Source: Deltaproteobacteria bacterium (GTDB lineage Bacteria > JAEEML01). Taken from it: a stretch of DNA of 19,464 bases. How positions within the stretch are numbered: position 1 is the stretch's first letter; each line of letters begins with the position of its first letter. Positions 7,380 through 15,594 of the stretch are shown piece by piece. The position numbers were made by a program, and so were the translations under genes. The DNA lies in NCBI GenBank assembly GCA_016283195.1, contig JAEEML010000130.1, positions 1-19,464 on the forward strand. Direction: 5' to 3'. The notes under the pieces were generated by a model. The model worked only from the letters and a program-made list of their open reading frames with translations, searched no databases and had not been told where the DNA came from.

Positions 7380-9182
7380 ATGAAAAAAATTGTGTTTGTG
7401 ACCTCGTTGATGTTGTGTGCTCTAATGGCTGTAAACTGCAACAATGAAGACTCTAAGCCTCAGGACGGTAACACCAAAACCGACAGCGGCAAAGAGCAAA
7501 AACCAACCAAACCGAGTGATGGCAACAGCGATGCCAATACCGACAAGCCAAAGCCGCAAAAATGTGACCCAGGCTTCTTTGGTTCTGAGTGCACTAAGTG
7601 CCAGGATTGCGGCCCCAATGCCACTTGCAATGACGGCAAAAGCGGCGATGGTTCCTGTATTTGCAAAAACGGCTTCTTTGGTAATACTTGCACAGCCTGC
7701 CCCAATTGCGGCGAGCATGGCACCTGCGATGACGGCAACAAAGGTGGTGGCTCCTGTATATGCAAAAGCGGCTATAAAGGCACACTTTGCGACGAAGCCG
7801 ACGAAGATATTATAAATACCAATTTCAGCAAATGTACCCGCCCGGGCGGCGAATATAATCAAGTTACTGCCGATTTCTGCCAACTCACAGATACTCGTGA
7901 CAAGCAAAAATACCAGGTTGCCCTTATCGGCGAGCAAATTTGGACAGCCGAAAATATGCGCTACGCCGTCCCGGAACACTTTTCGGCAGGTAACGAATCC
8001 GCAAACGACAACACCTATGGCCTCTTATATAATTATAATGTGGCTCAAAATGTTTGCCCTACCGGTTGGCATCTGCCCACAAAGGCCGAGTTTGAAGTTC
8101 TTCGCGACTATGTCAAAGCCAACAGAACCAGTAGCTCTCTCTTAATCGCCTTCCTGGCTAAAAGTGCCTTATGGACTAATCATTCTAACGAAGGCAACGA
8201 TGATTTTGGCTTCAGTATGTTACCGGCCGGTATCAAAAATATTTCCGAAGTTGATGGCAGCAGCTCTTTTGACAACTTAGGCAAAGCTGCCTTCATTTGG
8301 ACTGCTACCGCCAACCCGGTTGTCGCTAATCCAGATGATGAAGAAGAAGAGGAAGAGGAAGCAGAAAAGGCTTATTTCTTCGGTGCTACCCTCACCAGCC
8401 AAATCTCAATCAGCAGTATTAGAGAAGATAGCGCCCTTTCGGTACGTTGTTTGCAGGATATCGACAATTGCGGCGAGCACGGCACTTATAGCCGAGAACT
8501 GGCCAGATGCGTATGCTCCGATGATTATGTCGGTGATAAATGTGATACTAAAGTTGTAGTTACTCCCAGCGGCAACAATTTCAGCAAATGTACCATGAAA
8601 AACGGCAAATACGACCAGGCAAAAGATAGCGACTGCGTAATCACCGATACCCGCGATAATGAAAAATACCAAGTCGTACTAATCGATAAACAGGTGTGGC
8701 TACGTGAAAATATACGCACCAAACAGGGCGTGCAAAGCTCTTACCATTCTGCCAATAATGATAGCAAAAATGATAAAACTTACGGCCTCTTATATATGTG
8801 GAGCGATGCCAAAAATATCTGCCCCGAAGGCTGGCGTTTGCCTACAAAAGCCGAATTTGAGGATCTATTGCGCTATGCCGGCGATGAATCGGATATTCAA
8901 TTGCTCAAATTAAGAGCCGAAAAATGGACTGTGAATGATTGGGGTGAAGAAAAGAGCGGCATGGATTCTTTCGGCTTTGGTGCTCTGCCCGCCGGCCGCT
9001 GGGATGGCCGAGAAAGCGAACCGGAGCAATTCGGCATGGATACCAGTTTTTGGTCCGGCGAGGAGCCGCCAGATAACAAAACCTTAGCCTATTATTTATA
9101 CCTGAGCACCGAAGAACTGGAAGCCACCGTAGCCCGTTCTACCAAAAATGATTGGAACTCTGTCCGCTGCATAAAAGAATAA
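7380..9182 (+). CDS. Secreted EGF-like/FISUMP-domain surface protein
   Basis: 600 residues. AGGGAG sits just before the ATG. A signal peptide (residues 1-19) ends at Cys20 in the sequence ALMAVNC; this is an imperfect lipobox (Asn at -1), so lipid attachment is possible but uncertain. A low-complexity Lys/Pro/Asp linker (21-60) is followed by two laminin-EGF-like Cys modules (about 62-138), a first FISUMP-type domain (about 172-357), a third shorter EGF-like module (about 365-395) and a second FISUMP-type domain (about 424-600). FISUMP (Fibrobacter succinogenes major paralogous domain) marks here are RDxxKYQVxLI, CPxGWxLPTKAEFE, FGFxxLPAG and a closing SVRC. A run of Asp/Glu interrupts the first copy. 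The function of FISUMP proteins is unknown; surface adhesion or sensing is a guess. The gene stands alone with its own promoter. Confidence 0.88.
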   Translation: MKKIVFVTSLMLCALMAVNCNNEDSKPQDGNTKTDSGKEQKPTKPSDGNSDANTDKPKPQKCDPGFFGSECTKCQDCGPNATCNDGKSGDGSCICKNGFFGNTCTACPNCGEHGTCDDGNKGGGSCICKSGYKGTLCDEADEDIINTNFSKCTRPGGEYNQVTADFCQLTDTRDKQKYQVALIGEQIWTAENMRYAVPEHFSAGNESANDNTYGLLYNYNVAQNVCPTGWHLPTKAEFEVLRDYVKANRTSSSLLIAFLAKSALWTNHSNEGNDDFGFSMLPAGIKNISEVDGSSSFDNLGKAAFIWTATANPVVANPDDEEEEEEEAEKAYFFGATLTSQISISSIREDSALSVRCLQDIDNCGEHGTYSRELARCVCSDDYVGDKCDTKVVVTPSGNNFSKCTMKNGKYDQAKDSDCVITDTRDNEKYQVVLIDKQVWLRENIRTKQGVQSSYHSANNDSKNDKTYGLLYMWSDAKNICPEGWRLPTKAEFEDLLRYAGDESDIQLLKLRAEKWTVNDWGEEKSGMDSFGFGALPAGRWDGRESEPEQFGMDTSFWSGEEPPDNKTLAYYLYLSTEELEATVARSTKNDWNSVRCIKE

Positions 9183-9230
9183 ATCTAATCTTTAAATACC
9201 AAGTCAGCCGAAAATTTCTTTCACAAAATA

Positions 9231-9236
9231 TACAAT
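9231..9236 (+). promoter_or_regulatory. Possible -10 element upstream of cysS
   Basis: TACAAT at 9231-9236 matches the -10 consensus in five of six bases, in an A+T-rich stretch between the preceding stop (9182) and cysS. No convincing -35 hexamer lies 16-18 bases upstream, so this is weak. A leader of about 80 bases would hold a poor GCCGG/CCGGC pairing (9279-9283 with 9305-9309). Confidence 0.3.
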
Positions 9237-9325
9237 AAAAGTCTGGTAACCTACGCGCTTATCATGTAAAAGAGTGCCGCCGGTTTATGGAAAATATTTT
9301 TGTGCCGGCCAATTGAGGTCATGTA

Positions 9326-10765
9326 ATGAAAATTAGCCTATATAATTCTCAAACAAGCAACAAAGAAGAACTCGTTCCCCAGGTTCCGGGGAAACTGGGG
9401 ATTTATGTCTGTGGGCCAACTGTTTACGACATGAGCCATATCGGCCATGCCCGTGTTTATGTGGCTTTTGATACTATCATCCGCTTTTTGCGCAGCCAGG
9501 GCCTTGATGTCACCTATGTGCGTAATTTCACCGATATCGACGATAAAATTATTAAAAGAGCGGCCGAAAAGGGCCAGGATCCCTTTGAACTGGCCAGCCA
9601 TTTTATCGACGAATTCAACAAAGACATGGATGATCTCGGTAATAAGCACGCCGATATAGAGCCGCGTGTCACCAAGCATATTCCAGAAATTATTGATCTT
9701 ATTTCAATTTTAGTTAATAAAGGCTTAGCTTATGAATCCGGCGGCGATGTCTATTATGCTGTCTCTAAATTCCCTGGCTATGGCAAATTATCGGGCCGCA
9801 AATTAGAGGATATGCTGGCCGGTGCCCGCGTGGAGCCCGGCGACAAAAAGCGCGAGCCGATGGATTTTGCTCTCTGGAAAGCGGCCAAGCCGGGCGAGCC
9901 TTCATGGGATAGCCCATGGGGCAAAGGCCGTCCGGGCTGGCATATTGAGTGTAGCGCTATGAGCGTCAAATACTTAGGCAAGACGCTGGATATTCACGGC
10001 GGCGGCAAGGATTTGCTCTTTCCCCACCACGAAAACGAGCTAGCCCAGAGCGAAGGTGCTTTTGATGTGCCCTTCTGCCATTACTGGATGCACAACGGCT
10101 TTGTTAATGTCGATGGCGAAAAAATGGCCAAGAGTTTGGGAAATTTCTCAACAATTAGAGATATTTCCACTAGTTACCACCCGCAAGCCATCCGTTACTT
10201 TTTGCTCACCACCCACTATAGAGCGCCCATCAACTTTACGCTTGACCAAGTAGAAGAAGGCGAGCAACGCATTAAATATATGGCAAGTACCATAGAAAAA
10301 GCCGAAAGCGTACTGGCCGGCGAGCCGGAAGCTAGCCCAGATTTCAGCAAAATAGATTGGTATAATACTTTTATTGCCGCTATGGCCGATGATTTTAACA
10401 CTGCCCAGGCTTTGGCCGCTCTTAGCGCTCCTTTTAAGCAATTAAATGAATTGGCTTCAAAACAGGGCAAAAAGTTAAAAGCCGCCCTGCCGCAAATTGC
10501 CGAGCTCTATGCCGCGCTTAAAAAACCACTTGAAATACTTGGGCTTTTACAAACCCCGGTTAAAGACATCCTAGCCGGAATTTTGAGCCGCCGCATTATG
10601 CGCCGCCATATAGATGTCGCCAAAGTGGAAGCTTTAATTGCCGAGCGCAATCAGGCCAGAGCCGATAAGAACTGGGCGGAAGCCGATAGATTGCGCGGAG
10701 TTTTGCAAGAAATGGGCATAGAACTTCTCGATGGCCAGGATAAAACCACTTGGGAAGTAATCTAA
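9326..10765 (+). CDS. cysS: Cysteinyl-tRNA synthetase
   Basis: 479 residues, near the usual 460-480. The ATG at 9326 follows TGAGG (9314-9318) by seven bases. Class I features are the zinc/substrate Cys29 in CGPTVYD, HIGH at residues 38-41, a second zinc ligand Cys209 in GWHIECSAMS, HGGGKDLLFPHHEN, and KMAKS at 266-270 (a variant of KMSKS). The C-terminal part forms the helical anticodon-binding region, ending in the typical ARADKNWAEADRLR segment. It charges tRNA-Cys in the cytoplasm. It leads a run of same-strand genes through to rodA, but a weak hairpin at 10776-10793 may partly separate it from them. Confidence 0.98.
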   Translation: MKISLYNSQTSNKEELVPQVPGKLGIYVCGPTVYDMSHIGHARVYVAFDTIIRFLRSQGLDVTYVRNFTDIDDKIIKRAAEKGQDPFELASHFIDEFNKDMDDLGNKHADIEPRVTKHIPEIIDLISILVNKGLAYESGGDVYYAVSKFPGYGKLSGRKLEDMLAGARVEPGDKKREPMDFALWKAAKPGEPSWDSPWGKGRPGWHIECSAMSVKYLGKTLDIHGGGKDLLFPHHENELAQSEGAFDVPFCHYWMHNGFVNVDGEKMAKSLGNFSTIRDISTSYHPQAIRYFLLTTHYRAPINFTLDQVEEGEQRIKYMASTIEKAESVLAGEPEASPDFSKIDWYNTFIAAMADDFNTAQALAALSAPFKQLNELASKQGKKLKAALPQIAELYAALKKPLEILGLLQTPVKDILAGILSRRIMRRHIDVAKVEALIAERNQARADKNWAEADRLRGVLQEMGIELLDGQDKTTWEVI

Positions 10766-10775
10766 AATAAATATT

Positions 10776-10793
10776 TGCGCTGTAATTGGCGCA
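10776..10793 (+). terminator. Weak possible terminator after cysS
   Basis: TGCGC (10776-10780) pairs with GCGCA (10789-10793) around an eight-base loop, followed by CTTTTGT. The stem is short and the T-tract only four bases, so it would at best attenuate. The following TTTGT-C-ACAAA odd palindrome (10796-10806) overlaps the ribosome site of the next gene. Confidence 0.3.
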
Positions 10794-10816
10794 CTTTTGT
10801 CACAAAGGAGTGAACA

Positions 10817-11170
10817 ATGGATAACGAGATTCTCAGCAAAGCCGAAGTTGATTTATTTGCCAGAGCTATGTACTTCGTGGCCACCGTCGATGGCGTTGAT
10901 GATAGCGAAGTTGCCGTTATTGATGAATTTTTAAAAGATGCCGGTTACCCGGATATGATTAACAATATTGATAAAACTGTCTTCCACCCGGCAGAAGTGC
11001 CCACCGTTTTGGAAACCACCGACAAGCGCCGCCTGCTTTTAAAAGTGCTCTTTGTGCTGATTAAAGCCGATGGCAAAGTAACCGATGCCGAAAAGAAGAG
11101 AATTTTTGCTATTGCCGATACTGTGGGACTCACCAGCTCCTTAGATGAGCTGGAGGCCTCTATTTCCTAA
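10817..11170 (+). CDS. TerB-like small helical protein
   Basis: 117 residues; AAAGGAG at 10804-10810 sits seven bases before the ATG. The pattern matches the TerB/DjlA-N-type fold: an N-terminal AMYFVATVDGVDDSEVAVIDEFL helix pair and a second similar half, LLLKVLFVLIKADGKVTDAEKKRIFAIADTVGL. Both contain the 'aDG.v...E...i' acidic motif typical of the family, which in TerB binds metal ions. No signal peptide or membrane segment is seen, so it should be cytoplasmic. TerB was first described in tellurite-resistance loci, but most family members have no proven role, and no other ter genes are visible here. It lies 51 bases after cysS and 39 before mreB, suggesting cotranscription with the cell-shape genes. 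Confidence 0.75.
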   Translation: MDNEILSKAEVDLFARAMYFVATVDGVDDSEVAVIDEFLKDAGYPDMINNIDKTVFHPAEVPTVLETTDKRRLLLKVLFVLIKADGKVTDAEKKRIFAIADTVGLTSSLDELEASIS

Positions 11171-11181
11171 AATATCTTTAT

Positions 11182-11198
11182 CGGAAATAGTGTTTCCG
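11182..11198 (+). promoter_or_regulatory. Hairpin touching the mreB ribosome-binding site
   Basis: CGGAAA (11182-11187) pairs with TTTCCG (11193-11198) around a TAGTG loop; a T-G wobble can extend the stem to 11199. The right arm covers the first bases of the mreB Shine-Dalgarno GGAG (11198-11201). Folding could limit mreB initiation. No T-tract follows, so it is not a classic terminator. Confidence 0.35.
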
Positions 11199-11209
11199 GA
11201 GAATTTTCT

Positions 11210-12238
11210 GTGAGCTGGTATAATCGTCTTTTTGTTGTTGATATGGCCATAGACCTTGGCACCTCTTATACTATTATCTATGTGAAAGATGAGGGTATTG
11301 TCTGTTGTGAGCCATCTGTTGTGGCCATGCAGGATGAAGGGCACGGTATAAAAAGAGTCTGCGCTGTCGGTAGCGAAGCTAAAGAGATGATCGGCCGCAC
11401 ACCAGACAGTGTTATCGCTGTTAAGCCGGTTAAAAACGGCGTTATTGCCGATTTTGAAGTTACCGAAGCCATGCTCCGCGTACTCATTGCCAAAGCCATT
11501 AAAGGGCGCACTTTTGCCAAACCCCGGGTGATTGTCTGTGTACCCCATGGTGTCACCGAGGTGGAAAAAAGAGCCGTTAAAGAGAGCGTACAGAGCGCCG
11601 GCGCCCGTGAAGTTTATCTTATCGAAGAACCAATGGCTGCCGCTATCGGCGCCGGCCTCCCCATTACCGAGCCTTCGGGCAATATGATTGTGGATATCGG
11701 CGGCGGCACTACTGAAGTGGCTGTTATTTCCCTGGCCGGTATCGTCTATTCCCGCTCTTTGCGCCAGGGCGGCGAGAAGATGGACGAAGCCATAATTCAG
11801 CATATTAAAAAGCGCTATAATTTATTGATTGGCGAGCCCACAGCCGAGGCTTTAAAGAAAAATATCGGTTCGGCCAAGCCGCTCAAGGAGCAGCTCACTT
11901 ATGAAATAAGAGGGCGCGATGTCCTGGCCGGTGTACCCCGCTCCATTGTGGTCACTTCCGAAGAAATATGCGAAGCTCTTTCTGAGCCGGTGCAGAGCAT
12001 TATCGAGCTGGTAACTACAGCTCTCGAGCGCACTCCGCCGGAGCTGGCAGCCGATATTGTCGATAAAGGCATTGTGCTCACCGGCGGCGGCGCCTTGTTA
12101 AAAAATATGGATGCCCGCCTGCGCGAAGAGACAAAACTGCCGGTAATGATTAGCGATGATCCGCTAAACGCGGTGGTTATCGGTAGCGGTATGGCCTTGG
12201 AGCAACTGGATCTTTTGCGTAACGTCACCATTTCTTAA
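11210..12238 (+). CDS. mreB: Rod shape-determining actin homologue MreB
   Basis: 342 residues with a GTG start, GGAG (11198-11201) eight bases upstream. The actin-fold nucleotide motifs are present: phosphate 1 AIDLGTSYT (the usual form is DLGTANT), connect 1 with PVKNGVIADFEV, VPHGVTEVEKRAV, IEEPMAAAIGAGLP, phosphate 2 DIGGGTTEVAVIS, and the adenosine motif GIVLTGGGALLKNMD. MreB polymerises beneath the inner membrane and directs lateral peptidoglycan synthesis by the RodA-PBP2 complex encoded just downstream. The short N-terminal SWYNRLFVV stretch fits the membrane-binding amphipathic end. It is followed 17 bases later by mreC. Confidence 0.98.
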   Translation: MSWYNRLFVVDMAIDLGTSYTIIYVKDEGIVCCEPSVVAMQDEGHGIKRVCAVGSEAKEMIGRTPDSVIAVKPVKNGVIADFEVTEAMLRVLIAKAIKGRTFAKPRVIVCVPHGVTEVEKRAVKESVQSAGAREVYLIEEPMAAAIGAGLPITEPSGNMIVDIGGGTTEVAVISLAGIVYSRSLRQGGEKMDEAIIQHIKKRYNLLIGEPTAEALKKNIGSAKPLKEQLTYEIRGRDVLAGVPRSIVVTSEEICEALSEPVQSIIELVTTALERTPPELAADIVDKGIVLTGGGALLKNMDARLREETKLPVMISDDPLNAVVIGSGMALEQLDLLRNVTIS

Positions 12239-12255
12239 GAGGGTGCTTACTGTTT

Positions 12256-13104
12256 ATGAAACGCTGGCAGCAAATAGTAGTGAGTTTACTACTAATGGCT
12301 GTCCCCCTGCTTGTCTTCATCAGCAGCAAACGGACGCCACAGGATCACACTCTGCTGGACAGAGTGGTGCTAACGGCTATTCTCCCCTTGCAACTGGGCG
12401 TTGAGACGCTTTTTGATAAAGCAGCAAGCGCGGTTAATTACTACGCCGACCTGCGCTATACTTATGAGGAAAACCAATTACTTAAAATTAAATTAGAGCA
12501 GCAGCGCATTATAAATCTCATGGCCAAAGAAGAGTATTTGGAGAATAAGCGCTTAAGAAAACTGCTTAATTTCAGCCATAATCCCGGCTTTTCTCATCTA
12601 ACGGCCGAAGTGGTAGCCACCGGACCGAGCCCCTATTTTCACACTATAACTATAAATCGCGGTCTAAATGACGGCGTAACCCTTGGTGCAGCGGTAATTG
12701 TGCCCAGCGGCATTATTGGCCGCGTTGTGGCTCTGGCGCCCAAAAGTGCCGAGGTTTCGCTTTTAACCGATCCAAACTCTAGTTTTGATGTGCTGGTGCA
12801 AAGAACCAGAAGCCGCGGCCGCGCTGTGGGGCTGGGCGATGAAAACAGCTTTAGAGCCTCATTGGATTATATTCTGCGCACCGATGATGTGGCTCTTGGC
12901 GATACTGTCATCACTTCGGGGCTTGATGGCCTTTTTCCTAAGGGCCTGCCTGTTGGCACCATTGTCGAAATTCACAAGCACCACTTTGGCCTCCACCTGG
13001 AACTTATTTTAGAAGCGGCCGCCGATTTTGAACACCTTGAGGAGGTGCTTATTCTCCTGCCGCGAGAAGCTCCCAGTGATCCTTCTTTGGAGGCGGCTCC
13101 ATGA
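12256..13104 (+). CDS. mreC: Rod shape-determining protein MreC
   Basis: 282 residues. The ATG at 12256 stands 12 bases after AGAGGG (12238-12243), a longer spacing than its neighbours; an in-frame CTG at 12250 would be better spaced but is less likely as a start. A single membrane segment (residues 5-24) is followed by a coiled coil (about 64-108, ENQLLKIKLEQQR...KRLRKLL) and the two-barrel periplasmic MreC domain (TAEVVATGPSPYFHTITINRG, GVVIVPSGIIGRV-like block, VITSGLDGLFPKGLPVGTI). MreC links MreB to PBP2 and activates the synthase. Its stop overlaps the mreD start (ATGA). Confidence 0.95.
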   Translation: MKRWQQIVVSLLLMAVPLLVFISSKRTPQDHTLLDRVVLTAILPLQLGVETLFDKAASAVNYYADLRYTYEENQLLKIKLEQQRIINLMAKEEYLENKRLRKLLNFSHNPGFSHLTAEVVATGPSPYFHTITINRGLNDGVTLGAAVIVPSGIIGRVVALAPKSAEVSLLTDPNSSFDVLVQRTRSRGRAVGLGDENSFRASLDYILRTDDVALGDTVITSGLDGLFPKGLPVGTIVEIHKHHFGLHLELILEAAADFEHLEEVLILLPREAPSDPSLEAAP

Positions 13105-13625
13105 AATGGCTTTTACTCATCCTTAGCCATCTGCTTTTAGCCGCTTTTTTTACCGCCACCGGACACGCTTTAAATATGTGGTCCATCTTGCCGGTAATGT
13201 TTGTGCCTTTTTTGGTGTTCTGCGCCTTAAAGCGCTCTTTTTTTTCCACTTTGTTCTGGGCTATTGTCCTGGGCTATTTTTTAGACCGCCTCTCGCTGGC
13301 ACCAACCGGTTTTTATATGCTGCTTCTTACCTGGAATAGCGCTATTATTCATTTTATGGGTTCCTTAGCCAATATTCCCGAGCGCCTGGCCCTGGCTATA
13401 TTTTCCACTATTTTACAGCTGCTCATTATGTTATCGGCCCGTCTTTTAATGGCTCTTAGCGGCCTTACTCTGGCCTATCCCAATACCATAAGCGCACTTA
13501 TTTTTCCGGAGCTTATTCTGGCGGCCATACTGGCACTGTTGCTATTTCCCTGGTATAATTTTGTTTTTGGCCTAAACAGCAATCACCATAGCCTTGAGGA
13601 CAGATCTGATGTCTTTATTGGCTAA
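13101..13625 (+). CDS. mreD: Rod shape-determining protein MreD
   Basis: 174 residues, starting in the ATGA overlap with mreC. Nearly the whole chain is hydrophobic, with about five membrane segments. The conserved block YFLDRLSLAPTGFYMLLL corresponds to the family's D-x(n)-P-x-G-x-x region. MreD is a polytopic inner-membrane partner of MreC. The sequence is weakly conserved in general, so the call rests equally on position between mreC and mrdA. Its end overlaps the mrdA start by 17 bases, implying translational coupling. Confidence 0.9.
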   Translation: MKWLLLILSHLLLAAFFTATGHALNMWSILPVMFVPFLVFCALKRSFFSTLFWAIVLGYFLDRLSLAPTGFYMLLLTWNSAIIHFMGSLANIPERLALAIFSTILQLLIMLSARLLMALSGLTLAYPNTISALIFPELILAAILALLLFPWYNFVFGLNSNHHSLEDRSDVFIG

Positions 13626-15591
13626 TTCTTCGCCGGGAACATCTGCCCACTATGAAAATAACTGGCTTATACTTGCCGGCTTTGCTTTTTGTGCTCTTTC
13701 GGCCATTTTAGTGATTATCGGCCGCCTCTATTTTTTGCAATTGGTGCGCGGCGAGGAATTTACCCAGCGCAGCGAAACAAATTTTATCCAAAAAAGCCGC
13801 CTCTCGGCCGATCGCGGTTTCATCTATGATAGTTACGGCCACTTACTGCTGGATAACCGCCCCACCCTGGATGTAACCATCACCGCCGCTTTCGTTAAAG
13901 ACCAAAAAGCCACTTTAGAACAGCTGGCAACACTACTCTCTCTTGACGAAGCGACCATAAAATCTTTGGGAACCAAACTGCGCAAATTGCGCGGTCTGGA
14001 TCGCTTTGTGCCCACTCTGGTAAAACGCGATATCACCTTTGACGAACTGGCAAAACTGGAAAATGCCCGCATGCTCGCCGGTCTAGACGGCGTGGATATT
14101 GAAGAAGGTCTGGCCCGCCGTTATCGCTATGGCAATAGCGCCGGCCATGTTTTGGGCTATATGAACGAAATAGGCCCCAAAGAACTGGAGCAGCGCAAAA
14201 AAAGCGGCCAGGATTACCGCCAGGGTGATATGATTGGCCGCATGGGTTTGGAATCGCAATATGAAGAGCTTTTGCACGGCAAAAACGGCTTTCGCCTCAA
14301 TGCCGTCGATTCCCATGGGCGCCGTCTTAGAGGTCTCACCGGCCGCAAATTGTTACAGGGCATGATTTCCCAACATAATCCCGAGCCCGGTGAATCGCTT
14401 ATTATCACTTTGGATATCGAATTACAGCAAGCGGCCGAAGAGGCTTTTAGGGAAAAGGGCGCTATAGAAGGCGCCATGGTGGTGGTGGATATCAATACCG
14501 GCTATATTCTGGCTATGGTCTCTCTGCCACTACTCGATGTGGAAAATATCTCCGGTAGTCCGCCGCCTTCCTTTTGGCAGGGGCTCATAAATAACCCCTA
14601 TAAGCCGCTTTTAAATCGTACTATTCAAGAGCACTATTCGCCGGGCTCAACTTATAAGCCCATCACCGCTCTGGCCGGCCTTAAAAACGGGGCCATTACC
14701 ACAAAAACCAAATATCACTGCCCGGGATTTTTCACTATGGGCCGTTCGCGCTGGCGCTGTTGGAACGACTGGGGCCACGGCAGCGAAGATTTACACAGCG
14801 CCATGAAGCACTCTTGCGATGTTTATTTTTACAATGTCGGCGCCGAAATTGGCCTCGATGCCCTGGCGGCCATGGCCGCTGATTTGGGCTTCGGCAAACG
14901 CAGCGGCCTGGAACTCGGCATCAGGAAAGCCCCAAACGGCCGTTTGTTATATGATGAACAACCGGGTATTATCCCCACCTCGGCCTACCGCGCCCGCACC
15001 AGCGGCGGCTACCAAAAAGGCGATGTGGTTAATAATTCCATAGGCCAAGGTGATACCAATGTCACTCCATTGCAACTGGCCATGGCTTACGCCACCATAG
15101 CCAACGGCGGCACTTTATTAAAACCGCAACTTTTACTGCGCACCGAAGATAGCCACGGAAAGTGGCATAATTTGGCTCACCCCATTGTGCGCTCAAAATT
15201 GGCTATTGCCCCGGAAGACTTAGAAGCGGTGGTAAAAAGCATCTGCGCCGTGGTTGGCGAACCGGGCGGCGGAGTCTATCATAGGCGTTCTAAAAAACTG
15301 AATATCTGCGGCAAAACCGGCACGGCCCAGGTTATCCGCATCGGTAGGGAACGCATAAAAAAAGATGAAATGGAGTACCAAACCCGCGACAACGCCTGGT
15401 TTGCCGCCTTTGCTCCGGCCGAAGATCCGCAAATTGCCGTGGCCGTAGTCAACGAACATGGCGGCAGCGGCGGCAGTGCGGCAGCTCCCATCGCCATTAA
15501 AACTATTGAAGCCTGGTACGATTTAACCTTAAAAAGGGGCACCGGCCTCTCTTGGCATAAGCGCTGGATTATGTCCGGCGGCGAGGAATAA
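13609..15591 (+). CDS. mrdA: Penicillin-binding protein 2, elongasome transpeptidase
   Basis: 660 residues (E. coli PBP2 has 633). The ATG at 13609 is chosen over an in-frame TTG at 13594 because GAGG (13596-13599) lies nine bases upstream. One N-terminal membrane anchor (about residues 18-42) precedes the non-catalytic pedestal domain (SADRGFIYDSYGHLLLDN, RRYRYGNSAGHVLGY) and the transpeptidase domain. Active-site motifs are STYK (nucleophile Ser347, Lys350), SCD (402-404, the SxD form typical of PBP2) and KTGT (569-572). The CWNDWGHG stretch before SCD matches PBP2 enzymes. It crosslinks peptidoglycan made by RodA, whose gene starts three bases after its stop. Confidence 0.97.
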   Translation: MSLLANSSPGTSAHYENNWLILAGFAFCALSAILVIIGRLYFLQLVRGEEFTQRSETNFIQKSRLSADRGFIYDSYGHLLLDNRPTLDVTITAAFVKDQKATLEQLATLLSLDEATIKSLGTKLRKLRGLDRFVPTLVKRDITFDELAKLENARMLAGLDGVDIEEGLARRYRYGNSAGHVLGYMNEIGPKELEQRKKSGQDYRQGDMIGRMGLESQYEELLHGKNGFRLNAVDSHGRRLRGLTGRKLLQGMISQHNPEPGESLIITLDIELQQAAEEAFREKGAIEGAMVVVDINTGYILAMVSLPLLDVENISGSPPPSFWQGLINNPYKPLLNRTIQEHYSPGSTYKPITALAGLKNGAITTKTKYHCPGFFTMGRSRWRCWNDWGHGSEDLHSAMKHSCDVYFYNVGAEIGLDALAAMAADLGFGKRSGLELGIRKAPNGRLLYDEQPGIIPTSAYRARTSGGYQKGDVVNNSIGQGDTNVTPLQLAMAYATIANGGTLLKPQLLLRTEDSHGKWHNLAHPIVRSKLAIAPEDLEAVVKSICAVVGEPGGGVYHRRSKKLNICGKTGTAQVIRIGRERIKKDEMEYQTRDNAWFAAFAPAEDPQIAVAVVNEHGGSGGSAAAPIAIKTIEAWYDLTLKRGTGLSWHKRWIMSGGEE

Positions 15592-15594
15592 GCG

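Noticed and set aside
8338-8364. GAA/GAG run as a microsatellite or mobile junction
   Set aside because: It is in frame and encodes an acidic loop inside a FISUMP domain; too short to claim more.
9279-9309. GCCGG/CCGGC pairing upstream of cysS as terminator or T-box
   Set aside because: Only five pairs with a 21-base loop and no T-tract; no T-box specifier or antiterminator sequence is visible.
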